The notes beneath the pieces were generated by a model. That model made no database searches, was not told the DNA's origin, and saw nothing but the letters and a program-made list of their open reading frames with translations. Below are positions 19,474 through 31,300 of a stretch of DNA of 64,000 nucleotides, in pieces. This DNA comes from Candidatus Pantoea bituminis (lineage in GTDB: Bacteria > Pseudomonadota > Gammaproteobacteria > Enterobacterales > Enterobacteriaceae), in the NCBI RefSeq assembly GCF_018842675.1, contig NZ_JAGTWO010000004.1, positions 1,240,001 through 1,304,000 on the forward strand, given 5' to 3'. Every line of letters starts with the position of its first letter. Within the stretch, counting starts at the first letter, position 1. The position numbers and the translations under genes are program-made.

Positions 19474-22400
19474 CCTTGCGCCTCCGAATGATGAAAACGG
19501 CGGCGCGTAGCATGAGCCAGACGATCAAACAGCAGATAGATTACCGGCGTGGTAAACAACGTCAGAATCTGGCTGAGGATCAAGCCGCCAACCATCGCAA
19601 TGCCAAGCGGATGACGCAATTCAGCACCAACGCCGGTACTGAGCATCAGCGGCAACGCGCCCAACAAGGCTGCCAGCGTGGTCATTAAAATCGGGCGGAA
19701 GCGCAGTAAACAAGCCTGATAAATGGCGTCATAAGGCGCCATGCCTTGTTCTCGTTCAGCGGCCAGCGCAAAGTCGATCATCATGATGGCGTTTTTCTTC
19801 ACTATCCCGATCAGCAGGATGATGCCGATAATGCCGACAACATCCAGCTCGTTGCCACTCAACATCAGCGCCAGCAACGCGCCAACGCCTGCGGTTGGCA
19901 GCGTTGAAAGAATGGTAATCGGATGGATAAAGCTTTCGTACAACACGCCCAGCACGATATACATCGCGACAATAGCGGCGACGATCAGCCAAACAGTGCT
20001 GCTCAGCGCCGCTTCAAAGGCCAGCGTGCTGCCCTGAAATTGTGTCATTACGTCTGAAGGCATACCAAGCTGCGCTTCGGCTTGGGTGACGGCGTTGACG
20101 GCATCTTCCAGAGAATAACCCTCGCCAACGTTGAACGAGAAGGTGGCAGAGGGAAACTGGTCGAGATGGCTGATGCTAAGCGGCGTATGACGCTGCTCAA
20201 CCGTGGCAATCGCGCTCAGCGGCACGCTGCCGCCTTCACTGCTGGCCAGACGAATCGCATCCAGACTTTGCAGTCCTGGCGTGGCGTGATTGTCCTGCTC
20301 CAGCACCACACGATACTGATTGGCCTGCGTATAGATGGTTGAAATCAGCCGCTGACCAAAGGCGTTGTACAGCGCGTTATCCACATCGGCCATGCTGATG
20401 CCTAACCGGCTGGCGCTGGCGCGGTCGACATTGACGTAGGCTTCCAGTCCTTGATCCTGCCAGTTGCTGCTGACATCTCGCAGCTGCGGCAATGTATTCA
20501 GTTCAGCTAACAGCGCGGGCACCCAAGTACTTAACGATTCCAGCGATCCCGATTGCAGCGTGAACTGATAAGGCGTGCGGCTGGCCTGCGTCTCAATGGT
20601 TAAATCTTGCACCGCTTGCAACCACAGCTGCACGCCAGGAATCTGACTCACCTGCTGCTGAAGGCGCTGTTGTACTTCGGGAATACGATCTTCGCGCTGA
20701 TTGAGCGGTTTGAGGTTGATCTGCAAACGCGCGCTATTCAACGCTGCATTGGTGCCGTCAACGCCCACAAAGGAGGTCAGGCTCTGCACCGCCGGATCTT
20801 TCATGATAACGGACGCCACATCGCGAGTGCGTTCCGCCATATTGGCGTAGGAGACAGATTGTGGCGCCTGCAACGTGCCCTGAATAATGCTGTTGTCCTG
20901 CTGTGGGAAGAAACCTTTTGGAATCGCAATCCAGAGCAAAACGGTTAAAGCCAGCGTGCCGAGCGCAACAGATAACGTCAGCCAGGGATGATTTAACACG
21001 CGCGTCAGACCCCGGCCATAAACGGCAATGATGCGGTCAAACATCGCTTCGCTGGCGCGGGAAAAACGGTTCTGCTTACGCAGCGATTCGGCGCTAAGCA
21101 TGCGTGCGCACATCATCGGCGTGAGCGTCAGTGACACAATCCCTGATATCAAAATCGCTATCGCCAGCGTAACCGCAAACTCCCGAAACAGACGCCCAAT
21201 CACATCGCCCATAAACAGCAGCGGGATCAACACTGCAATCAGCGATAAGGTCAGTGAGATAATGGTAAAACCAATTTCCCCCGCGCCTTTAAGCGCGGCG
21301 GTTAGCGGTTTCTCCCCTTTTTCGATGTAGCGCGAGATGTTTTCGATCACCACAATCGCATCGTCCACCACAAAACCGGTGGCGATGGTTAGCGCCATCA
21401 GCGTCAGGTTGTTGATCGAGAAGTCGAGGAAATACATCGCGGCAAAGGTACCAATCAGCGACAGCGGCACCGCCACCGCAGGAATAATAGTGGCAGGAAT
21501 GTTGCGCAGAAACAGGTAGATGATCATGACGACCAGCGCCATTGCCAGCATTAACTCATGCTGCGTATCGCTGACCGAGGCGCGAATATTGGTGGTGCGA
21601 TCGGTCAGTACTTTGACGCTAACCGATTTGGGCAAGGTGGCGGTAAGCGCTGGCAGCATAGCGTTAATGTTGTCGGCGGTGGCGATGATATTCGCGCCCG
21701 GCTGACGCTGCACATTTAGCACAATTGCCGGATCGCGATTTGCCCACGCGCCCAGCCAGCTGTTTTCTGCTCCTTGTTCGATGGTCGCGACATCGCCCAA
21801 TCGAACTGGCGCACCATTGATATAGCTGATAATCAACTGGCGATAATCTTCTGCTGATTTCATCTGATCGTTAGCAGAAAGCGTGATTGAGCGAGTCGGG
21901 CCGTCGAGGCTGCCTTTGGCTGAGTTGACGTTGGCGTTGCTGATGGCGCTACGCACCGTTTCGCTGGTTAATCCCAGCGCCGCTAATGCCTGTGCGTTCA
22001 TTTTTACGCGCACCGCCGGGCGCTGTCCGCCCGAAAGCGTGACCAGGCCAACGCCGGAAACCTGTGAAATTTTCTGCGCGATGCGCGTTTCCACCATGTC
22101 CTGAACTTGCGTCAGCGGCATACTGCTGGTGGTGACGGCAAGCGTCATAATCGGCGGATCGGCAGGATTGACCTTGCTGTAAACCGGTGGATTTGGCAGA
22201 TCATTCGGCAACAGATTGGTCGCCGAGTTAATCGCGGCCTGAACTTCTTGCTCAGCCACATCAAGCGGCAGCGTAAGCTGAAACTGTAGCGTAACCACCG
22301 ATGCGCCGCCGGAGCTTTGCGAGGCCATCTGCTTCAGACCGGACATCTGACCAAACTGACGTTCGAGCGGAGCGGTGATAGAAGAGGTCACCACATCAGG

Positions 22401-22591
22401 GCTGGCACCCGGATAAAGCGTGACTACCTGAATTGTCGGGTAATCGACTTCGGGCAGCGCCGACACCGGCAAAAACGGTAGCCGAGCACGCCCGCCAGTA
22501 ATAGGGCAATCATCAACAGCGTGGTGGCGACCGGGCGCAGAATAAACTGGCGTGACGGCCCACCGCTGGACTCAGGAGGCTGCACCTGCAT
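19470..22591 (-). CDS. mdtB: RND efflux transporter subunit MdtB (frameshifted near the 5' end)
   Basis: The main open frame starts only at 22472 ([15 protein letters not shown]), lacking TM1. Upstream, another frame from ATG 22591 gives [20 protein letters not shown], then [19 protein letters not shown], an exact fit to the MdtB N-terminus. The two join if one base is added to the A run at 22471-22475, giving about 1040 residues, the family length. Conserved segments include [36 protein letters not shown] (TM4 proton relay) and [18 protein letters not shown]. It forms the MdtB2C pump with MdtC. The start overlaps the mdtA stop by one base. Confidence 0.95.
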
Positions 22592-23820
22592 TAATCACGC
22601 TCTCCTTTTGACGGCAAGGTTGCGCGGCTATTGCGCGCGGCGGTGCTTTGCGGCGCAATGACTTCTACCTTCGCACCTTCAGTCAGGCGATCTAATCCGT
22701 CGGTGACGACTTTTTCACCGGCATCTAGCCCAGCGGTGATCACCACTTTCTGGCTGTCCTGTAATCCTGCGGTCACACTTTTTGCTGACCTTGTTCTCAC
22801 TGTTAACTACCCAGACAAAATGACCTTCGTTGCCCATTTGCAGGGCAGCGGTGGGGATCACAATCGCATCTTGTAACGTGTTGACCTTCAAGCGTGCGTT
22901 AACGAATTGGTTTGGAAACAGCAGATCGTCTTGGTTATCAAAACGCGCTTTGATTTTTATGGTGCCGGTGGTGACATCGATCTGGTTGTCCAGACTCAAC
23001 AACGTACCGGTAGTGATCAGGTTTTGATTACTGCGATCCCAGGCTTCAACCAGCAAGGGCTCGCCGCTTTTTTGCGCGTTTACTATTTGGCTAATGTTGT
23101 TTTCCGCCACGCTGAAGACCACATCAATCGGATGCGTTTGCGTAATGATGACAATGCCAGTGGTATCACCGCTGGTGATATAGTTGCCGACATCGACCTG
23201 TTTCAAGCCAACGCGTCCGTCAATGGGTGAAGTAATGCGGCTGTAAGTAAGGTCAAGTTGAGCGCTGGCCACGCTGCCTTCGTCGGCTTTCAGCGTGCCC
23301 AACGTTTCATTCACCAGCGAACGCTGTGTATCGAGTTCTTGCTGCGAAACCAACGACGTTTTCGCCAGCTTTTCAAAACGCGCTAAATCGCGACGGGCGT
23401 TGGCGAGCGTTGCCTGATCTTTCGCCAGCTGGCCTTGCGCCTGCGTTAAGGCGACCTGATAAGGCCGCGGATCAATTTCCGCAAGCAGTTGGCCCGCTTT
23501 GATTTGCTCTCCTTCGGTGAAATGAATAGCCACTAAATCACCATTCACTCGACTGCGTACCGTAACGGTGTTTGCTGCGGTGACTGTCCCTAATCCGCTG
23601 ATAAATTGCGGCACGCTCTGCGTCGTCGCGCTTGCGGCTTGTACCGGTGCAAGTGGACGGCGAGCGTTGGCTCCGCCTTTACCACGCTGCGGCTGCGCAT
23701 CAGCCTGGGTGTCGGTATTCGGTTGCGTTGGGTGTTGCCACCAGTAATAAGCGCCTGCTGCTGCGGCAATTACCACCAGCACAATCAGGCTTTTTTAGTA
23801 AAAGGATTTCGGGTGCTCAT
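22591..23820 (-). CDS. mdtA: RND efflux membrane-fusion protein MdtA (two frameshifts)
   Basis: Periplasmic adaptor linking MdtBC to TolC. From ATG 23820 the frame reads [10 protein letters not shown], then one base is missing in TTTTTT (23791-23796); the next frame continues [17 protein letters not shown], the membrane anchor. The body shows the MFP pattern: [23 protein letters not shown] (lipoyl half), a coiled-coil hairpin [25 protein letters not shown], and [18 protein letters not shown] (second lipoyl half). Near the 3' end a run of T (22779-22783) again shifts the frame after ENKVSK; the other frame gives [20 protein letters not shown] to the stop at 22591. Both breaks are in homopolymers. 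First gene of the operon and the usual BaeR target. Confidence 0.92.
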
Positions 23821-24017
23821 CGTTTTAATTGCTCTCCAGCGGTGTCGTAGTCCCATCAGGCAGGTGAAAAAAGGGCAACCTGCAAACGACCTCATTGTAA
23901 TCGCCTCTGCCAGGCAGAAGTTGAAGGAAATAAGGATAACTGTCAGGTCAGGGTAAGTATTCATTTTCTGACACTATTCCATCTGGAATTGGCATTAACG
24001 ATTCATTTCTCTTTGCG

Positions 24018-24141
24018 ATACCCTTCAGACTTCAAGCTGCATGAACGTTAACGGCACGCGTTGCCCCGGACACTGACTTAAGTCAGTTCGCGAGGATTCA
24101 CACGTTTGCCGCCTTCCTGCAACTTGAATTAACCAGGGTAC
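24018..24141. repeat. ERIC (IRU) intergenic palindromic element
   Basis: The segment starts ATACCCTTCAGACTTCAAGC, has the central ACTGACTTAAGTCAGT palindrome, then GGATTCACAC and TTGCCGCCTTCCTGCAACTT, and ends AACCAGGGTA. This is the ordered pattern of the roughly 127-base enterobacterial repetitive intergenic consensus, with partly diverged terminal inverted repeats. It sits between the divergent mdtA and aldo-keto reductase genes, so it may be transcribed from either side. Confidence 0.85.
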
Positions 24142-24184
24142 AGGCTGATTACATACCGTCTCGATTCGCTTACAGGAGAAACTC

Positions 24185-25147
24185 ATGAGTCACGTTGAAA
24201 CCCGGCAGTTAGGTAATAGCGGCATCGAGGTTCCGTTATTAACGTTTGGTGGCAATGTCTTTGGCTGGACCGTTGACCAGAACACCTCATTTTCGTTGTT
24301 GGATGCGCTGGTGGAGAAAGGATTAGGGTTTATTGATACTGCCGACGTTTATTCACGTTGGGTGCCTGGCAACAAAGGCGGTGAATCGGAAACGATTATT
24401 GGCAACTGGCTGAAGAAAAGCGGCAAGCGTGACAGCATTGTGCTGGCGACCAAAGTGGGCATGGAGCTTTCACCTGATAAAAAAGGGCTGAAACCGCAAT
24501 ACATTCGCCAGGCCGTGGAAGAGTCGTTACGTCGCCTGCAAACCGATTACATCGATCTTTACCAGGCGCATCGGGATGATGAAGAGACACCGTTAGCGGA
24601 GACGCTGACCGCCTTTGATTCATTGATCAAAGAAGGAAAAGTACGCGCCATTGGCGCTTCAAACTATGGTGCAGCGCGATTGCAGGAAGCATTACAGATC
24701 AGTGAACGCGAAGGGTTAGCCCGCTATGAAACGTTGCAACCCGAGTACAACCTTTATGATCGTGCAGGTTATGAAGCAGAGCTGGAAAAAGTAGTGACGG
24801 AGCACGGTTTAGGCGTCATCAACTATTACTCACTCGCCAGCGGCTTTCTGAGCGGTAAATATCGTATTGCCGCAGATGCCTCTAAAAGCGCGCGCGGACA
24901 AAGCGTGATAGAAAAATACCTTAATCCTCGTGGATTAAAAATTCTTGCGGCGCTGGATGAGATCAGCAGCGCGCATCACGTTTCGCCCACTCAGGTTGCG
25001 CTTGCCTGGCAAATTGCCCGTCCGAGCATAACAGCACCGATTGTGAGTGCAACATCGCTTAAGCAACTGGATGACTTGGTGGGTGCCACGCAACTGAAGT
25101 TAACGCAGTCAGAAATTGAACAACTGGCAGCAGCCAGCCAAAAATGA
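24185..25147 (+). CDS. Aldo/keto reductase
   Basis: 320 residues with an (alpha/beta)8 AKR fold. The catalytic tetrad can be placed: Asp in GFIDTADVYS, Tyr four residues on in the same motif, Lys in VLATKVGMEL, and His in DLYQAHRDD. The NADPH-binding end is visible as PIVSATSLKQLDDLVGA. The sequence resembles the YajO/YdhF-type group of AKRs that reduce small aldehydes and ketones; the actual substrate cannot be told. GGAG lies seven bases before the ATG. It ends directly at a terminator and seems monocistronic. Confidence 0.9.
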   Translation: MSHVETRQLGNSGIEVPLLTFGGNVFGWTVDQNTSFSLLDALVEKGLGFIDTADVYSRWVPGNKGGESETIIGNWLKKSGKRDSIVLATKVGMELSPDKKGLKPQYIRQAVEESLRRLQTDYIDLYQAHRDDEETPLAETLTAFDSLIKEGKVRAIGASNYGAARLQEALQISEREGLARYETLQPEYNLYDRAGYEAELEKVVTEHGLGVINYYSLASGFLSGKYRIAADASKSARGQSVIEKYLNPRGLKILAALDEISSAHHVSPTQVALAWQIARPSITAPIVSATSLKQLDDLVGATQLKLTQSEIEQLAAASQK

Positions 25148-25152
25148 GCAAC

Positions 25153-25178
25153 AGGGGCGGATGCGCCCCTTTTTATTC
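25153..25178 (+). terminator. Rho-independent terminator after the aldo/keto reductase
   Basis: AGGGGCG-GAT-CGCCCCT type stem (AGGGGCGGATGCGCCCCT) followed by TTTTTATT, beginning six bases after the stop codon. Confidence 0.9.
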
Positions 25179-25385
25179 GTCATCATCCCGATTCTTTTTA
25201 TCAACATCGCGTGTGATAAAAAATGCGAAATGTCTGCATAGAATGACCAATAAGCGATCTCATTCACAAATGTGCTAACGCACTGCTATTTTGCTGAATC
25301 GTGCGCACTTTTTTATAATTATTGAACTTTTCTTAGCACTATCCTCCGTGAGTCCTTCCCAGTAACTCACATAAGAATAATTCTC

Positions 25386-26729
25386 ATGAAAAGTAAAAAA
25401 GCAGTGCAACGCTTTCCGCTGCGTCGCGTCGCGACCGGCACCTTAATGTTCGCGATGTTAAGCGGATCGGCGATGGCAGCCGACGCGCTGAGTTCTGACT
25501 CAGAGTGGATGTTTGGTGATTGGGGCGGTTACCGAACGCAGCTGCAAAACGATGGCATTAAATTCGATGTTAATTACACCATGGAAAGCGCGGCAAACTT
25601 AGCGGGCGGCGCTGACACCAACACCACCATGCGCTACAGCGACCAATGGTCGTTTGGCACCAATTTCGACCTGGAAAAACTGCTTAACTGGCAGGATGCG
25701 GAATTCCAGATGACAGTCACTAATCGTGACGGACAAAACCTGTCAGAGCAGGTTGCTGACAAGCGCACCGGTATGTTGTCCTCCGTGCAGGAGGTCTATG
25801 GACGTGGCCAAACCTGGCGTCTGACGCAATTCTGGCTGCGCAAAGGCTTGTTCGATAATGTGGTGGATATCAAAGCGGGTCGCGTCACTGTGGGCGAAGA
25901 TTTCGATAACTTTGATGGCAATCTGTTCCAGAACCTGGCGCTCGGCAGCGGTCAGGCAGGGAACTGGCGTGGCGATCGCTGGTTCAACTGGCCGGTTTCG
26001 CAATGGGGCGGCCGCATCAAGCTGAATATTACGCCAGAGGTCTTCTTCCAGGTCGGTTTCTATAACCAGAACGCAGCGAACTACGATCGCGGTGATGGTT
26101 TCCGCCTTGATACCAGCAATTCTGAAGGCAATATGGTGCCGGCAGAATTAGGCTGGACGCCAACCTTTGGCCCGCAAAAATTGCCAGGTAACTATCGTCT
26201 TGGCGGTTATTACTCATCAGCCAACGGTGATGTGTATGGCAGCTGGCGCAACGGCGCGTATCAGGATAAAGACCACGCCTATGGCGGCTATCTGTTGTTG
26301 CAACAACAGTTGACGGCGCAGGATGGCGACGTTAATCGCGGTATAGGTGTACGCGTTCAGGCGGTAATGAACGACCACAAAACTTCAAAAACCGACAACT
26401 ATCAATCTATCGCTTTTACCTGGAAGGGGCCGTTTGATGCGCGTCCTAAGGATGAGATTGGTATCGGTGCCGCACGCATTCATGTGAACAGCGATTACAC
26501 CCGCTCGCTGCGTCAGCAGAATGGCGCTAACGGCGAAACTGATTTTGATAGCCCAACCTATCTGCCGGTTCAGGAGGGTTCTGAATACAACTATGAAGTC
26601 TATTACAACGCGAAAGTCACTAACTGGATGTCGCTGCGTCCTAACCTGCAATATGTCACCGCGCCGGGTGCAGTGAGCGAAGTGAAGGATGCGTTTATTG
26701 GTGGGATTAGCGCGAATATCGCGTTCTGA
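25386..26729 (+). CDS. Carbohydrate-selective porin, OprB family
   Basis: 447-residue outer-membrane porin. A Sec signal peptide is evident: basic start MKSKKAVQRFPLRRVATG, hydrophobic core TLMFAMLSGSAMA, with cleavage expected after AMA at about residue 31. The mature protein is rich in aromatic, alternating beta-strand segments, contains OprB signatures such as DWGGYRTQLQNDGI and the WFNWPVSQWGGRIK stretch, and ends in Phe (ANIAF), the usual BAM recognition signal. OprB porins let glucose and other sugars through the outer membrane. The 240-base upstream region has a TGTGA-containing partial CRP-like match near 25210, but it is too weak to call. Confidence 0.9.
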   Translation: MKSKKAVQRFPLRRVATGTLMFAMLSGSAMAADALSSDSEWMFGDWGGYRTQLQNDGIKFDVNYTMESAANLAGGADTNTTMRYSDQWSFGTNFDLEKLLNWQDAEFQMTVTNRDGQNLSEQVADKRTGMLSSVQEVYGRGQTWRLTQFWLRKGLFDNVVDIKAGRVTVGEDFDNFDGNLFQNLALGSGQAGNWRGDRWFNWPVSQWGGRIKLNITPEVFFQVGFYNQNAANYDRGDGFRLDTSNSEGNMVPAELGWTPTFGPQKLPGNYRLGGYYSSANGDVYGSWRNGAYQDKDHAYGGYLLLQQQLTAQDGDVNRGIGVRVQAVMNDHKTSKTDNYQSIAFTWKGPFDARPKDEIGIGAARIHVNSDYTRSLRQQNGANGETDFDSPTYLPVQEGSEYNYEVYYNAKVTNWMSLRPNLQYVTAPGAVSEVKDAFIGGISANIAF

Positions 26730-26847
26730 TTGGATAGCATAAAGGCGAGCAGTGCTGTCACGCATAAAGAGAGCAACAGAGCGCTTCAGTTAAGTTAGCG
26801 GGGCGGTTCCACAGGGAGGTGAGCTCGCTTCGCAAGCAGATGCGCTA

Positions 26848-26902
26848 ACTTTGGCTTCTCTCTCAAGCCAAAGTAAAAAAAGCGGCCCTTGAATGGGCCG
26901 CT
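26848..26902. terminator. Terminator hairpins between oprB-like gene and yegD
   Basis: Two stems lie side by side. ACTTTGGCTT/AAGCCAAAGT occupies 26848-26874. AGCGGCCC/GGGCCGCT occupies 26881-26902 and on the minus strand is followed by TTTTTTTAC, a strong terminator for yegD. The first stem may end the porin transcript on the plus strand, although it lacks a T-tract in that direction. Confidence 0.75.
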
Positions 26903-26925
26903 TCGCTATGTAGAGTATGCAAATG

Positions 26926-28278
26926 CTAAGCAAACATCACTTCAGCCCATCTCGCTAATCCTGCTGTAACCGAGGCGAAATCATCGCCGCCAGCGATTGG
27001 CGTATCCGGTAAAGCTTGCTGCAACGCGGCGCGCAGCAGAGGAGAACGGGCGCTACCGCCGGTGAGATAGATAACATCGGGTTTAATGCTGCTGGTAGCA
27101 AGCGCCAGATGAACCTGCTCAAGAATTTTCTCTAGCGGCTGGTTGATTGCGTCGCGCAGCATCTCTACGCTGATTGCCGCCTGCAAAGAAGGCGCAATAA
27201 AGTCGAGCGCTGCGTCAGTTTCGATGCGATCTGACAGCGCAATTTTGCTCTCTTCTGCGGCACGCACCAGACGATAACTGAGTTTCTGTTGCCACACTTT
27301 CAGCAGGCGTGCGACAACATCGCCATTTTCGGCATCACGGACGAGATCGCGCAGCAACTTACCGCAGGCTGCCGAGTAAAACTCACTCTGAGCGGGAACG
27401 TCATTGATCGCAACTGCATTCCACCAAGGCAAAGCGGGCAGGGCGGTGCCTTTTTGGGTATTACCGCCGAGCCCGAGCAACGGCATCAGGGTTTTAAACG
27501 CGAGAGTAATATCGAGATCGTTACCGCCAACGCGGCAACCGCTGTGACCAAGCAAGCTTTCACGGCGATCGGATTGATTGCGCCATTGTGGCCCCATCAG
27601 CAGCATTGAGCAGTCTGTCGTACCACCACCGATATCAACGACCAGCACGCGTGTCTCTTTTTCCAGCGTTGCTTCAAAATCAAGTCCTGCCGCTACCGGT
27701 TCGAACTGAAATTCCACATCACGGAAACCGGCGCGCTTCGCTGCACGCAGCAAGATACCTTCTGCCTGTTGGTTCGCGTCTTCACTGCCCAAGCCCTGAA
27801 AGTTAATTGGACGGCCAATGACGGCTTGATCGATCGACTGATCGAGTTGGCTCTCACCTTGCTGGCGAATATGCAGCATCATGGCGCAAACCAGATCTTC
27901 AAACAGCGCGATCTGCTGTGGCTTCAGGCCGCTGGCACCCAGAAATGATTTAGGCGATTTAACGAACCACACATCTTCAGGATCAACCATATAGTGTTGC
28001 AGCGCGGTCAGACCAAACTGCACGCTGCCGGGCAGGACATCGATGTCCTCTTCGCGGTTATAACGCAGCGCACGCTGCAATAACGCGGTGGTTTCACTGT
28101 CAGGGGTAGCGACTTGATGATGGCGATACAACCATTCGCTAATGGATTCGCGCGTTGGTGCACAGATCATTGAAGGCAGCAGGCGCTGACCATTTTCCAG
28201 CGTCAACAGACGCGGCGCGCCGTTTTCGCTTACCGCAATAGAACAGTTAGCCGTGCCGTAATCAAATCCTATGAACAT
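26926..28278 (-). CDS. yegD: Hsp70-like molecular chaperone YegD
   Basis: 450 residues, matching E. coli YegD. The start at 28278 (MFIGFDYGTANCSIAV) is used because the family begins there; the ORF extends 21 codons further but those are not conserved. The actin-like ATPase fold is shown by GFDYGTANCS (phosphate 1), LVVDIGGGTTDCSMLLMG (phosphate 2) and YLTGGSARSPLLRAAL (adenosine motif). The substrate-binding domain of DnaK is absent, so it is a stand-alone nucleotide-binding domain protein. Function is poorly known. It lies next to yegE as in related enterics, although alkA is missing here. Confidence 0.95.
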   Translation of the reverse strand: MFIGFDYGTANCSIAVSENGAPRLLTLENGQRLLPSMICAPTRESISEWLYRHHQVATPDSETTALLQRALRYNREEDIDVLPGSVQFGLTALQHYMVDPEDVWFVKSPKSFLGASGLKPQQIALFEDLVCAMMLHIRQQGESQLDQSIDQAVIGRPINFQGLGSEDANQQAEGILLRAAKRAGFRDVEFQFEPVAAGLDFEATLEKETRVLVVDIGGGTTDCSMLLMGPQWRNQSDRRESLLGHSGCRVGGNDLDITLAFKTLMPLLGLGGNTQKGTALPALPWWNAVAINDVPAQSEFYSAACGKLLRDLVRDAENGDVVARLLKVWQQKLSYRLVRAAEESKIALSDRIETDAALDFIAPSLQAAISVEMLRDAINQPLEKILEQVHLALATSSIKPDVIYLTGGSARSPLLRAALQQALPDTPIAGGDDFASVTAGLARWAEVMFA

Positions 28279-28348
28279 TTTCGCCCCCATGCCGGAAAAA
28301 GGGGGCGACTTTAGCGCAGCTTTAAGAAGCTGGCAAGACACTGTCTGA

Positions 28349-31300
28349 TCAATCGTCCTGGGATAAAACCACGCTGGCCGCCAGGCTGCTCAATGGCTGA
28401 CGCTCGGCGATGGCGCTGCCCCAGACGCCATGAACATCCAGGCTGGCCAAGGTATTTAATACCGCAGGCACGGTAACTGGACCGGCCAAAAGCGCAATAT
28501 TTCGTTGTTCGGCCTGGCTTTGAATAATCGACACCAGCATTTCGTCCATCAAATTGGTATGCACGTTAGCCACCAGTTCAGGCGCCAGCAGCAAACAATC
28601 GATCATGTCGCCCGTGAGTTGATTGAAGGCGTCAAGGTTACGTCCAAAATGCTCAAGCATGATGCAACAGCCGCTTTGCTGTAACTGGAGTAGGGAAGCC
28701 TGAAGGCGATCGCTGCCGTTTATTACGTTTGCCGCGTTAAGCGCGAAACCGCTGCGGCTGGATGACAAACCCGCTTCGTTAAAACGTTTGCAGAGACGTT
28801 GTACGAACTCAACATCATGCAGCGCGTTGGTATTCAGCGGCAAAATCACGGAGATGTTGTTGTCATTCAGTGCGTTAATATCGTGGCGGAAAAAGGCTTC
28901 AACAATATTGTTATCGAGCAGACGCTGCAGCGCTTCATCCGGCAAATTATTGCGTAACAGCGATTCGTCGATAAGCGTGCCGTCAGCAGTGAACAGCTGA
29001 ACGTCCAGTAGCCAGAATGAGGTGAGTTTAGGCGTTTGCGGCGGGGCAATTGCCCAGGCAGAGAGCTCAACCTGCAAGTCGTTGAGCGTTGTGGCATCGA
29101 GTCGCTGATTGCTGCCCGCTAACGGCAACTGATGTTGTTCATAGACAACATAGCGCCCACGGCCGCTGCGCTTGGCGTTGTAACAGGCAATATCCGCTTG
29201 CGATAACACTTCGCTGCTGTGGCAGTTTTCAGCGGAAATTTGCGTTAACCCGGCGCTGGCACCGACCTGATAAACCCGACCAAGCCACTGAAAGCGGTAG
29301 TCATTCACCGCGCTGACGATACGCTGCACCACTTCGCGTGCCTGATCGACCTGGCATTCTGGCATTAGCAGAGCAAACTCATCGCCGCCAAGGCGTGCAA
29401 GGAAATCACTGCTGCGCAGACGATGCTGCATTAACTCTGAAAGCTCACGCAACAGGGCATCACCGGCGGCGTGTCCGGCGGTGTCATTGACCGCTTTGAA
29501 CTTATCGAGATCGATAAAGACCAGAACATGCTGGTGCTGATGCTCAGCCGCATCCATCAGTAAGAGTTTGAGCTGGTGCTCGAAACTGGCGCGATTGGGC
29601 AAACGCGTCAAGGTGTCGTGTAAGGCGCTGTAACTCAGACGTTTCATGACTTTGCGTGATTCACTGACATCCTGAATAACCATCACGGCGCCCATTTCTG
29701 CGCCTGCCTCAGATTTAAGCGGCGTGATGCTGTAATGGATATCCATTTTTTCACCTGCTGGCGTATGCAATACCAAATCTTCCACTAAATCGGGTGTGGT
29801 TTTTTCAGTTGGCAAATGGCACAGCAGCAGATTTTCAATTTGTGGACCGTGGCGTCCCTGCGTGATGTGCAACAGTTCACTCAGCGGTTTGCCTGCGGCA
29901 TCCTCTTGCGACCAACCACTAATCTGCTCAGCAATCGGGTTCATAAAGGTAACGCGCATCTCTTCATCGGTGCTGATTACCGCTTCGCCGATGGAATCCA
30001 GCGTGATCGCCATACGCTCTTTTTCCTGGAACAGCGCTTCGTTAAGATTGCGCAGCGAAGTGATGTCCTGACAAATGCCCAGCATACGTTCAATGCGGCC
30101 TTCCTGGCTCAGGATGCGATTGGCTTGCGTACGCAGCCAGCGTTCGCCGTCAGGCAAAGTGATGCGATATTCCATTTGGAATGCACTGCGTTTCTCAATG
30201 GCCTGTTGGATAGTTAGCGCAGCATGTTCACGATCGGCCGGGTTCATCAAGTGCAGCCATAAATCGTAGCTCGGCGATTCGTGAGGTGCGAGGCCAAACA
30301 GCGCGTACATCCGCTTGTCCCACAACATTTCACCGGTCAGTAAGTTCCATTCCCAAACGCCGATGCCGCCGGCTTCATTGGCCAACGTGATACGTTCCAT
30401 CAGGCGACGATTAACTTGTTCACTCTGCTTGAGCTCAGAAATATCAATGATCTGTGCAATGAAGTAGAGCGGCTGATAGGCGGCATCACGCACCAGCGAA
30501 ACCGTCAGGCGCGCCCACACAATTTCATTGTCCTTGCGGAAATAGCGTTTTTCCAGGGTGTAGGAATAGATCTCACCTTTTAACAGTTTGTCGAGCTGGA
30601 TGAGATCGTTACTGAGATCGTCGGGATGCGTCATTTGCTGGAACGTCAGGCGTTTTAGTTCATCTTCAGGAAAGCCCAACGTCTGGCACAGCGAATGGTT
30701 CACCTGCAACCAGACACCCTGCGGTGAGACCAACGCCATGCCGATAGCGGAATATTCCATGGCATGACGGAAGCGGGTTTCGCTTTCACTGATATGGTTC
30801 TTTTCACGACGAAACGCATCCATCACCAGCGACATGACATGGCCAGGAATCAACACCAGCAAGAACGGCAGCCAGCTGCTGATTTGATCGAGCTGGCTGC
30901 TACCGCGGCCCACCGTAACGAGGTCAAATGCCAGCAGCATTGAGATAAAACAGGCGTTGAGGAAAAACAGCACGAAGGCTTCAAGTTTCGATAAACGTAC
31001 CGCACACCAGAACAGGATCACCACAATAAAGGTGAACGGCCACGGCAGGAAACGCAGCGCCAGATAGCTGGCGGTAAGCGTCACTAACAAGGTGATCAGC
31101 AATTCAACTGAGTGGTGTTCTTGAAAGCTACGGCGCTTTAGGGGCCAGGGAAACAGCAGCAATACTGGTCCAAGTGCCAACATGCCAATAACTTCAGAAA
31201 TGACCCAAGTATAAAAGAAGGGAACCGAGGCCTTACCACTGACCTGCAACATCCACATGGCTAATACGCCGCCAATGAGCGGTGTAACAATGCCAACGGA

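Noticed and set aside
16499..22289. Many plus-strand ORFs of 60-180 codons inside mdtC and mdtB
   Set aside because: They are antisense shadows of high-GC coding sequence with no family resemblance and no start signals.
23966..23994. Possible BaeR box upstream of mdtA
   Set aside because: TTCCATCTGGAATTGGC shares only its ATTGGC end with the BaeR consensus and is on the strand opposite to the expected one; too weak to list.
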